Origin: JAEKLB01 sp050249235
Lineage (GTDB): Bacteria; Actinomycetota; Acidimicrobiia; Acidimicrobiales; CADCSY01
DNA: 35,803 nucleotides
Reading direction: 5' to 3'
NCBI GenBank assembly: GCA_050249235.1
Contig: JBFWQW010000021.1
Location: forward strand, 1-35,803
Part shown: positions 8,674-15,895 of the stretch, in pieces
How positions within the stretch are numbered: position 1 is the first letter of the stretch
How the letters are laid out: every line of letters starts with the position of its first letter
Translations under genes and position numbers: made by a program
Notes under the pieces: model-generated
Databases searched by the model: none
Seen by the model: the letters and a program-made list of their open reading frames with translations, nothing else
What the model was told of the DNA's origin: nothing

Positions 8674-9551
8674 GGCTGCTGCACCGCGTCGCCGAGCTCT
8701 CGGCCGCCCTCGACGCCGAGCGGGCGGCCGGGCGGACGGTCGGGCTGGTCCCGACGATGGGCGCGCTCCACGCCGGTCACCGCAGCCTGGTCGAGCGGGC
8801 CGCGTCGGAGTGCGACGTCGTGGCCGTCACGATCTTCGTCAACCCGCTGCAGTTCGGGCCGAACGAGGACCTCGACCGCTACCCCCGCTCGCTCGACGCC
8901 GACGTGGCCTTGGTGGGCGGGGCCGGCGCCGCCCTCGTCCTGGCCCCCTCCGTCGAGGAGATGTACGGCACCGGCTCGTGGACGACCGTGCACGTCGGCG
9001 GCGCCATGACGGAGGTGCTCGAGGGCGCCAGGCGGCCCGGTCACTTCGACGGCGTGGCCACCGTCGTCGCGAAGCTCTTCGCCATGACCGGCCGCTGCCG
9101 GGCCTACTTCGGCGAGAAGGACTGGCAGCAGCTCGCCGTCGTCCGCCGGATGGCCCACGACCTGTCGTTCCCGGTCGAGGTGGTGCCGTGCCCGACCGTG
9201 CGCGACGACGACGGCCTGGCCCTCTCGAGCCGCAACGCCTACCTGGGTGCCGACGAGCGGGCGCGGGCGACCGCGTTGCACCGGGCCCTGTCGGCGGGGT
9301 TGGCCGCGGTCGAGGCGGGGGACACCGACCCGGTGTCCGTCCGGGCCCGCATGGCCGAGGTGATCGAGGCCGAGCCCCTCTTCGAGCTCGACTACGCCGA
9401 GGTCGTCGACGCCGACGACCTGCAGGTCCCCGACCCGCTGACCGGGTCACTTCGCCTTCTCGTCGCGGCCCGTCTACGATCGGGCGCGGCACGACTCATC
9501 GACAACCTCGGGGCGACCATTCCGGCGCCCACGAACCCAAAGGACGCTTGA
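8670..9551 (+). CDS. panC: Pantoate--beta-alanine ligase
   Basis: A 293-aa ATP-dependent pantothenate synthetase joining pantoate and beta-alanine. Motifs: VPTMGALHAGHRSL with HAGH at residues 34-37, FVNPLQFGPNEDLDRYPR, the FGEKDWQQ ATP-site region and the ALSSRN motif. The GTG start overlaps the previous stop (GTGA) and the stop overlaps panD (TGATG), so the three genes are coupled. TACGAT at 9475-9480, near the 3' end, could be a weak internal promoter for panD. Confidence 0.95.
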   Translation: MRLLHRVAELSAALDAERAAGRTVGLVPTMGALHAGHRSLVERAASECDVVAVTIFVNPLQFGPNEDLDRYPRSLDADVALVGGAGAALVLAPSVEEMYGTGSWTTVHVGGAMTEVLEGARRPGHFDGVATVVAKLFAMTGRCRAYFGEKDWQQLAVVRRMAHDLSFPVEVVPCPTVRDDDGLALSSRNAYLGADERARATALHRALSAGLAAVEAGDTDPVSVRARMAEVIEAEPLFELDYAEVVDADDLQVPDPLTGSLRLLVAARLRSGAARLIDNLGATIPAPTNPKDA

Positions 9552-9949
9552 TGCGCCGTCGAATGATGAAGTCAAAGATCCACCGGGCCACGGTCACGGG
9601 GGCGGATCTCCACTACGTGGGGTCGATCTCCCTCGATCCCGAGCTCATGCGGCTGGCCGACATCCTCGAGTGGGAGCAGGTCGCCGTCCTCGACGTCGAC
9701 AACGGCGCCCGGTTCGAGACCTACGCCATCCTCGGCCAGCCGGGGGAGGTCTGTCTCAACGGCGCCGCCGCCCGGCTCGTGCAGCCCGGCGACCGCGTCA
9801 TCGTGATCACCTACGGCGACTTCGAGCCGGCCGAGCTCGACGGCTTCAAGCCGACGGTGGTGCACGTCGACACCGCCAACCGGCCGGTCGACCCGGCGCT
9901 GGTGCCCGAGTCGCGCCGCTACCTGGAGTTCGACGCCGCCCTGGGCTGA
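9551..9949 (+). CDS. panD: Aspartate 1-decarboxylase (proenzyme)
   Basis: A 132-aa pyruvoyl-dependent enzyme making beta-alanine for PanC. The self-cleavage site is Gly24-Ser25 in LHYVGSISLD; Ser25 becomes the pyruvoyl group on the alpha chain. The segments MKSKIHRATVTGADL and CLNGAAARLVQPGD are typical. The ATG at 9551 shares its first base with the panC stop. The alternative internal Met6 would shorten the beta chain but leave the cleavage site intact. Confidence 0.96.
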   Translation: MRRRMMKSKIHRATVTGADLHYVGSISLDPELMRLADILEWEQVAVLDVDNGARFETYAILGQPGEVCLNGAAARLVQPGDRVIVITYGDFEPAELDGFKPTVVHVDTANRPVDPALVPESRRYLEFDAALG

Positions 9950-9994
9950 GTCCCGCCCCCGCCGGCTCGCTCCTCCCTTCTGGAACCCACCGCC

Positions 9995-11614
9995 CTGGCT
10001 CCACACCCCACGCCGATCGCCGCGCTCGACCTGCTGGTCCTCGGCAGCGGCGTCGGCGGGCTGTCGGCCGCGGTGCGGGCCGCCACCCGGCCCGGCCTCC
10101 GGGTCGGGGTGCTGACCAAGGCCGAGCTCCACCAGTCGGCCACCCGCTGGGCCCAGGGCGGGATCGCCGCCGTGCTCGGCGACGACGCCGACAGCACCGA
10201 CCTCCACCTGGCCGACACCCTGGCCTCGGGCGCGGCGCTCTGCGACGTCGAGGCCGTCCGGGTGCTGGTCGACGAGGGACCGACCCGTGTCCACGAGCTC
10301 ATCGCCCTCGGCGCCGTCTTCGACACGGACACCGACGGCCGCCTCGAGCTGGCCCGCGAGGGCGGCCACTCGAAGGCCCGGATCGTGCACGCCGGCGGCG
10401 TCGCCACCGGCGCCGAGATCGAGCGGGCCCTGGTGGAGGCGGTGCGGGCGACCGCCGCGGTCGTCCTCGAGGAGTGGTTCGCCATCGACCTGCTGGTCGA
10501 GGGCGGCCGGTGCCGGGGCGTGGTCGCGCTCGACCCGGCGGGCGAGCGGCACGAGGTCCGGGCCACCCACACCCTCCTGGCCACCGGCGGCGCCGGCCAG
10601 CTCTTCTGGGTGACGACCAACCCCCGCCAGGCGACCGGCGACGGCATCGCCATGGGGCTGCGGGCCGGGGTGGCGGTGGCCGACGTCGAGTTCATGCAGT
10701 TCCACCCCACCGCGCTGCACCACCCGGCCATGCCCCGGCCCCTCCTCTCGGAGGCCCTCCGGGGCCACGGGGCGGTGCTCCGGGACACGAAGGGCGACCG
10801 CTTCGTCGACGAGCTGCTGCCCCGGGACCAGGTGAGCCGGGCCATGACCACCCGCATGCTCCGGCAGGACACCGACCACCTCTGGCTCGACGCCACCGGT
10901 CTCGAGTCGTTCGGGCAGCGGTTCCCCACCATCGCCGCCGCGCTCGCCGCCGTGGGCCTCGATCCCACGGTCGACTGGCTCCCGATCGCGCCGGCCGCGC
11001 ACTACCTGTCCGGCGGGCTGGTCACCGACCTCGACGGTGCCACCTCGCTGCCGGGGCTGTGGGCCTGCGGGGAGGTGGCCTGCACCGGCGTGCACGGCGC
11101 CAACCGGCTGGCCTCGAACTCGCTGCTCGAAGGGATGGTGTTCGCTCCCCGGGTGGTCGAGGCGATCGACGCCGGCCGGGACGGTCCCGAGGCCACGGGC
11201 GCCATGGCCCCGCTCCTCGGGGCGCCGCGGCCGGGACCGGCCATCCCGGTCCGGGCGGTCGAGCCCGTGCCGCCGGCGCCGGCGGCAGTGGTGGCGGCGG
11301 GGGCGGCGGGGGACCCGGCCGAGCGGCCGGCGCCGGCCGCCACCGAGCGGCGGCGGGTCGACCTCCAGCAGGCGATGACGAGGGGCGCCGGCGTCGTCCG
11401 CACGGACACCTCCCTGCGGGCGGTGCTCGACGGGCTCGCCGCCCCGGCGGGGGGAGGCGCCGACGAGGCCGAGCTCGCCAACCTGGCCGTGCTCGGCCGG
11501 GCGCTGGTGGCCGCCGCCCTCCAGCGCACCGAGAGCCGGGGGAACCACTGGCGGGCCGACCACGGGCATCTCGACCCGGGCCTGGCGGTGCGGCTGGTAC
11601 ACAACCTGCCGTGA
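9995..11614 (+). CDS. nadB: L-aspartate oxidase, start codon non-canonical or lost
   Basis: NadB oxidises L-aspartate to iminoaspartate with FAD, the first step of de novo NAD synthesis; nadA is not in the window. The FAD-binding motif DLLVLGSGVGGLSAAVRAA is encoded from about 10028, but the frame from the panD stop (9949) contains no ATG, GTG or TTG until GTG 10073, which lies after the glycine motif. I place the start at CTG 9995 (539 aa, normal length; weak GGAA 9 nt upstream); CTG 9980 is another option. Other motifs are intact: SATRWAQGGIAAVLG, EGGHSKARIVHAGG, and WACGEVACTGVHGANRLASN. A Pro/Ala-rich linker precedes the C-terminal helical domain. Its stop overlaps nadC (GTGA). Confidence 0.88.
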   Translation: MAPHPTPIAALDLLVLGSGVGGLSAAVRAATRPGLRVGVLTKAELHQSATRWAQGGIAAVLGDDADSTDLHLADTLASGAALCDVEAVRVLVDEGPTRVHELIALGAVFDTDTDGRLELAREGGHSKARIVHAGGVATGAEIERALVEAVRATAAVVLEEWFAIDLLVEGGRCRGVVALDPAGERHEVRATHTLLATGGAGQLFWVTTNPRQATGDGIAMGLRAGVAVADVEFMQFHPTALHHPAMPRPLLSEALRGHGAVLRDTKGDRFVDELLPRDQVSRAMTTRMLRQDTDHLWLDATGLESFGQRFPTIAAALAAVGLDPTVDWLPIAPAAHYLSGGLVTDLDGATSLPGLWACGEVACTGVHGANRLASNSLLEGMVFAPRVVEAIDAGRDGPEATGAMAPLLGAPRPGPAIPVRAVEPVPPAPAAVVAAGAAGDPAERPAPAATERRRVDLQQAMTRGAGVVRTDTSLRAVLDGLAAPAGGGADEAELANLAVLGRALVAAALQRTESRGNHWRADHGHLDPGLAVRLVHNLP

Positions 11615-12462
11615 ACCCGCTCGACCCGCCGGTGACGGCCGTGCGCGCCGCCGTGGCGCGGGCCCTCGCCGAGGACCTCGAGCCCCTCGGCGACGTGACG
11701 TCGGCGCTGCTCCCGCCCGGCGCCACCGCGGTGGCCGACCTCGTCGCCCGCCAGCCGGGCGTGGTGGCCGGCTCGGCCTGCGCCCTCGAGACCTTCGCCC
11801 AGGTCGACGGCTCGCTGGTGGTCGACTGGCGCCTGCCCGACGGCGCCGACCTCGAGCCGGGCTCGGTCATCGCCCGGGTCGAGGGCGGGCTGGCGTCGAT
11901 CCTCACGGCCGAGCGGACCGCCCTCAACTTCCTCGGCCACCTGTCGGGCGTGGCTTCGACCACCCGCCTCTTCGTCCGGGCCGCCGGCGGCCGGCTGCGC
12001 ATCTGGGACACCCGCAAGACCACGCCCGGCCTTCGGGCGCTCGAGAAGGCCGCCGTCCGGGCCGGGGGCGGGAGCAACCACCGGGGCAACCTCTCCGAGT
12101 GGGTGCTCCTGAAGGACAACCACCTCGCCGGCATGACCATCAGCGAGGCGGTGGGTCGGGCCCGCGAGCGGTGGCCGGGCCGGGTCGTGCAGACCGAGGC
12201 CGACCACCTCGACCAGGTCCGGGAGGCGATCGCGGCCGGGGCGGACATCGTCCTGCTCGACAACATGACCCCGGAGGAGGTCGTCGACTGCGTGGCGCTG
12301 CGGGGATCGGCCGATCGACCGTTGCTCGAGGTGTCCGGGGGTGTCAACCTCGCCAACGTGGCTTCCTACGCCGGCACCGGTGCCGACCTGCTCTCGACCA
12401 GCGCGCTCACGAGCTCGGCGCCGGTCGTCGACATCGGGCTCGACGTGGTCCGGACCGGCTGA
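11611..12462 (+). CDS. nadC: Nicotinate-nucleotide diphosphorylase (carboxylating)
   Basis: A 283-aa quinolinate phosphoribosyltransferase converting quinolinate and PRPP to nicotinate mononucleotide and CO2. Clear motifs are ALNFLGHLSGVAS, DTRKTTPGLRALEKAAVRAG with the basic quinolinate-binding residues, the SNHRGNL/LLKDNH segment and DIVLLDNM near the C-terminus. The GTG start overlaps the nadB stop and the stop overlaps coaX (TGATG), so the three are translationally coupled. Confidence 0.96.
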   Translation: MNPLDPPVTAVRAAVARALAEDLEPLGDVTSALLPPGATAVADLVARQPGVVAGSACALETFAQVDGSLVVDWRLPDGADLEPGSVIARVEGGLASILTAERTALNFLGHLSGVASTTRLFVRAAGGRLRIWDTRKTTPGLRALEKAAVRAGGGSNHRGNLSEWVLLKDNHLAGMTISEAVGRARERWPGRVVQTEADHLDQVREAIAAGADIVLLDNMTPEEVVDCVALRGSADRPLLEVSGGVNLANVASYAGTGADLLSTSALTSSAPVVDIGLDVVRTG

Positions 12463-13238
12463 TGCTGCTCGCCATCGACGCCGGGAACACCGAGACGGTC
12501 GTCGGCCTCTTCGACGGGTCGGAGCTGATCGACCACTGGCGGATCAACGCCAACCCCGACCGCACCTCCGACGAGCTGGCCCTCCTGCTGCAGGAGTTCC
12601 TCGCCTTCCACGGCCACAGCTTCGACGACGACGTCGCCGGCATGGTGGTGTCGTCGGTCGTGCCCCGCACCACGAAGTCGTTGCGGGAGATGAGCGAGCG
12701 CTACTTCGGCTTCGACGCGGTCGTGCTCGAGGCCGGGGTGCGGACGGGCATGCCGATCCTCTACGACAACCCCCGCGAGGTCGGTCCCGACCGCATCGCC
12801 AACGCGGTGGCGGCGCTCGACCAGTACGACCCGCCCCTCGTGATCGTGGACTTCTCGGGCACGGCCACGATCCTCGACGCCGTCTCCTCCAAGGGCGAGT
12901 ACCTCGGCGGCGTGCTCGTCCCGGGCATCGAGGTGGGCCTCGACGCCCTCGTCGGCCGGGCCGCCATGCTCCGCGGGGTCGAGATCCAGGAGCCCCGCTC
13001 GGTGATCGGGCGCAGCTCGCAGGAGGCGATCCAGTCCGGCGTCGTGCACGGGATGGGATCGCTCGTCGACGGGGTGGTCGGGCGCATCGAGCGGGAGCTC
13101 GGCGTCGTGGCGACCGTGCTCGCCACGGGCACCCTGGCCGACCTCATGACCCGGTTCTGCGACCGGATCGACCACGTCGAGCCCTGGCTCACGCTCCGGG
13201 GGCTCCGCATCATCTTCGAGAAGAACCGGACTCGATAG
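12462..13238 (+). CDS. coaX: Type III pantothenate kinase
   Basis: A 258-aa acetate/sugar-kinase/Hsp70-fold enzyme phosphorylating pantothenate, the first step of CoA synthesis and directly downstream of panC/panD chemistry. The N-terminal phosphate loop is LLAIDAGNTETVVGLF, followed by GPDRIANAVAAL and a C-terminal KGEYLGG...PGIEVG. The second phosphate motif, normally DFGTAT-like, reads DFSGTAT, one residue longer than the forms I know; whether this is lineage-typical I cannot tell. The ATG shares a base with the nadC stop; lysS follows after 6 bases. Confidence 0.93.
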   Translation: MLLAIDAGNTETVVGLFDGSELIDHWRINANPDRTSDELALLLQEFLAFHGHSFDDDVAGMVVSSVVPRTTKSLREMSERYFGFDAVVLEAGVRTGMPILYDNPREVGPDRIANAVAALDQYDPPLVIVDFSGTATILDAVSSKGEYLGGVLVPGIEVGLDALVGRAAMLRGVEIQEPRSVIGRSSQEAIQSGVVHGMGSLVDGVVGRIERELGVVATVLATGTLADLMTRFCDRIDHVEPWLTLRGLRIIFEKNRTR

Positions 13239-13244
13239 CTCCCG

Positions 13245-14654
13245 ATGCCCGACGCACCGCCCTACCGGTACGAGCCGACGTCGACCGCCGCCGCCATCCG
13301 GGCGTCGCACCCCGACCTGGCGCCCGGCACCGAGACCGACGACACCGTCACGATCGCCGGCCGCCTCATGCTGCGACGGGTGCAGGGCAAGCTCGCCTTC
13401 GGGACGCTGCAGGACGCCACCGGCCGCATCCAGCTCTTCGCCACGGCCGCGTCCACCCCCCGCTTCGACGACCTGGGGGCCCGGTCGATCGGCGACTGGA
13501 TCGGCGTCACCGGCCGGGTCATGACGACCAAGCGGGGTGAGCTCTCCGTGTCGGTCGACGAGTGGGTCGTGCTGGCCGAGGCCCGCCGGCCCTTCCCCGA
13601 CAAGTGGCACGGGATCACCGACCCCGACACCCGGTTCCGGCAGCGCTACGTCGATCTCTGGGTGTCGGACGACGAGGCCGCCGCGCTGCGGGCTCGGAGC
13701 CGGATCGTCGCCCTCACCCGGCGGTGGCTCGAGGACCGTGGCTTCGTCGAGGTGGAGACGCCCACGTTCCACCCCATCCCCGGCGGGGCCACGGCCCGGC
13801 CCTTCGTCACCCACCACAACGCCCTCGACGTCGACCTCTACCTCCGCATCGCGCCCGAGCTCTACCTGAAGCGGCTCGTCGTCGGCGGGTTCGAGAAGGT
13901 CTTCGAGATCGGCCGGGTCTACCGGAACGAGGGGCTCTCGCCCCGGCACAACCCCGAGTTCACGATGCTCGAGCTCTACCAGGCCTATGCCGACTACACG
14001 GACATGATGGCGATCACCGAGGAGCTGGTGGCCCACCTCGCCCTCGAGCTGCACGGCACCACCGTGCTCACCTACGACGGCCGCACCCTCGACGTCACCG
14101 TCCCGTGGCGCCGGGCCTCCATGGCCGACCTGGTCGAGGAGCAGACCGGCGTTCGGGTCGACCTGCGCACGCCGGTCGACGAGCTGCGGCGGGTGTGCGC
14201 CGAGCACGGCGTGGCGCTCGAGGACGGGTGGGGCCCGGGCAAGCTCCTCCTGGAGCTCTACGAGAAGACCACCGAGTCCGAGCTCTGGGGGCCCGTGTTC
14301 GTCACCGACTACCCGAAGGAGGTCTCGCCACTGGCGCGCGACCACCGGGAGCTGGCCGGCATGGTCGAGCGGTTCGAGCCCATCGTGGCCGGGCGGGAGC
14401 TCGGCAACGCCTTCAGCGAGCTGGTCGACCCCGTCGAGCAGAGGGCCAGGCTCGAGGCCCAGGCCGCCCGGAAGGCGGCCGGCGACGACGAGGCCATGGT
14501 CGTCGACGAGGACTACATCCGGGCCCTCGAGTACGGCCTGCCCCCGACGGGTGGGCTCGGCATCGGCATCGACCGCCTGGTGATGCTGCTCACCGGCACC
14601 ACCACCATCCGCGACGTCATCCTCTTCCCCACCCTCCGCCCCGAACAGCCCTGA
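13245..14654 (+). CDS. lysS: Lysyl-tRNA synthetase, class II
   Basis: A 469-aa class II aminoacyl-tRNA synthetase charging tRNA-Lys. The N-terminal OB-fold anticodon-binding domain covers about residues 30-120 (VTIAGRLMLRRVQGKLAFG). Motif 1 follows near VEVETPTFHPIPGGA, motif 2 is FEIGRVYRNEG and motif 3 is GLGIGIDRLVMLLT near the C-terminus. Length is normal, slightly short at the N-terminus. It is the last gene of the plus-strand run beginning at 7948 and ends at a long symmetrical hairpin. Confidence 0.96.
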   Translation: MPDAPPYRYEPTSTAAAIRASHPDLAPGTETDDTVTIAGRLMLRRVQGKLAFGTLQDATGRIQLFATAASTPRFDDLGARSIGDWIGVTGRVMTTKRGELSVSVDEWVVLAEARRPFPDKWHGITDPDTRFRQRYVDLWVSDDEAAALRARSRIVALTRRWLEDRGFVEVETPTFHPIPGGATARPFVTHHNALDVDLYLRIAPELYLKRLVVGGFEKVFEIGRVYRNEGLSPRHNPEFTMLELYQAYADYTDMMAITEELVAHLALELHGTTVLTYDGRTLDVTVPWRRASMADLVEEQTGVRVDLRTPVDELRRVCAEHGVALEDGWGPGKLLLELYEKTTESELWGPVFVTDYPKEVSPLARDHRELAGMVERFEPIVAGRELGNAFSELVDPVEQRARLEAQAARKAAGDDEAMVVDEDYIRALEYGLPPTGGLGIGIDRLVMLLTGTTTIRDVILFPTLRPEQP

Positions 14655-14675
14655 GCCCGGCCGGCAGCCGCCGAA

Positions 14676-14730
14676 CCCGAACTGGGTGCCACTGAAGCCG
14701 CGGGGCGGCTTCCACCGCACCCAGAACGGG
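14676..14730. terminator. Two-tier symmetrical hairpin between convergent lysS and polyprenyl synthase genes
   Basis: Nested perfect arms: CCCG (14676-14679) with CGGG (14727-14730), CTGGGTGC (14682-14689) with GCACCCAG (14717-14724), and GAAGCCGC (14694-14701) with GCGGCTTC (14705-14712) around a GGG loop. The internal loops are symmetrical (AA/AA and CACT/CACC). It lies between two convergent genes and could terminate both; there is no T-run. Confidence 0.75.
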
Positions 14731-14751
14731 GGTGGCCGCTTCCGACGCCGG

Positions 14752-15741
14752 TCAGGAGGCGGGGAGGTCCTCGACGAGGGCGAGGGCGGCGGCCCGGAGC
14801 GTGTCGACGAGCGGACCGGCGGGGAGGGCGTCGAGGGCGGTGCCGGCGGCGGCGGCGTGGTGGCGGGCCAGCTCGAGGGCCTGGTCGACGCCGGTGCCGG
14901 CCCGCACCAGCTTGCGGGCCCGCTCGGTGTCGGCCGACTCGAGCTCGTGGCCGAGCAGCGACCGGAGCTCGGCGGCGGCGTCGTCGCCCGCCGCCAGGGC
15001 CCGGATGACGGGGAGCGTGTAGACGCCCTCGGCCATGTCGTGGCCGGCCGGCTTGCCCAGCTCGGCCTCGGTGGCGACCAGGTCGAGCACGTCGTCGACG
15101 AGCTGGAACGTCATGCCGTAGGCGTGGCCGTAGGCCGTGAGGCCGTCGAGGACGGCGGGCGGGGCGTCGACCACGATCCCGCCGATCCGGGTGGCGGCGG
15201 CGAACACCGAGGCCGTCTTCCCGGCGATCGACTCGAGGTAGGCGGCCTCGGCGCGGTCGACGTCGAACCCGGTGCGGAGCTCGAGGACCTGGCCCTCGCA
15301 CATCGACGCGATCGTGGCGCCGAGGAGGGCCGAGACCGCCGTTCCCAGCCGGGCGGCCAGCTCGGAGGCCTTGGCCAGCAGGTAGTCGCCGCCGAGGATC
15401 GCCTCCCGGTTGCCGAAGCGGGCGTTGGCGGTGGGCACCCCCCGGCGCAGCCGGGTGTCGTCGATCACGTCGTCGTGGTACAGCGAGCCGACCTGGACCA
15501 GCTCGACCGCCACCCCGCCGAGCACGGCGTCCTCCGGGGCGGGCAGGCCGCCCCCGCAGGCGCCGGCGGCGACGATCGCCAGGGCCGGCCGCTGGCGCTT
15601 GCCGCCGGCCGAGATGAGGTGGGTGGCGAGCTCGGTGATGTGCGGATCGCGGTTGGCGACGGCCGCCCGCAGCGCGAGGTCGACCCGTGCCATCTCGGGG
15701 GCCATCCCCGGTGCGCTGAGCAGCGGTGACGGCGCGACCAT
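14752..15741 (-). CDS. Polyprenyl diphosphate synthase (trans-isoprenyl, class 1)
   Basis: A 329-aa trans-prenyltransferase that extends allylic diphosphates with isopentenyl diphosphate, probably making the side chain of menaquinone. The first Asp-rich motif DDVIDD is at residues 90-95 (SLYHDDVIDDTRLRRG) and the second, DDVLD, at 216-220, with GGKRQRP upstream for diphosphate binding. Chain length cannot be fixed from sequence by eye. It is the only minus-strand gene between lysS and clpC and is divergent from clpC. Its substrates come from the pathway that includes ispD and ispF downstream. Confidence 0.9.
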   Translation of the reverse strand: MVAPSPLLSAPGMAPEMARVDLALRAAVANRDPHITELATHLISAGGKRQRPALAIVAAGACGGGLPAPEDAVLGGVAVELVQVGSLYHDDVIDDTRLRRGVPTANARFGNREAILGGDYLLAKASELAARLGTAVSALLGATIASMCEGQVLELRTGFDVDRAEAAYLESIAGKTASVFAAATRIGGIVVDAPPAVLDGLTAYGHAYGMTFQLVDDVLDLVATEAELGKPAGHDMAEGVYTLPVIRALAAGDDAAAELRSLLGHELESADTERARKLVRAGTGVDQALELARHHAAAAGTALDALPAGPLVDTLRAAALALVEDLPAS

Positions 15742-15750
15742 CGACGCGGG

Positions 15751-15756
15751 AGGCTA
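15751..15756 (-). promoter_or_regulatory. Putative -10 element TAGCCT for the polyprenyl synthase gene
   Basis: On the minus strand TAGCCT ends 9 nt before ATG 15741, implying an almost absent leader. Confidence 0.4.
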
Positions 15757-15851
15757 CCGGCCGGCCGGCACGGGCAACGAAGCGATCCGAGCCGTCCGTC
15801 ACAGGCGGTGGACAGTCCGCCGGGGGAGCGGGTTCCGAGCCATCGACTCGG

Positions 15852-15857
15852 TATGCT
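15852..15857 (+). promoter_or_regulatory. Putative clpC -10 element TATGCT
   Basis: TATGCT lies 38 nt before the clpC TTG and gives a leader of about 30 nt containing AAAGGGG. I found no clear inverted repeat of the HspR (HAIR) type in this gap. Confidence 0.45.
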
Positions 15858-15895
15858 CGGCCTACGAATCGCCCAGCCTGAAAGGGGCGGCACCC

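Noticed and set aside
15410..15895. Upstream extension of the clpC frame
   Set aside because: It runs antisense to the polyprenyl synthase gene; the family N-terminus begins exactly at the TTG with a ribosome-binding site.
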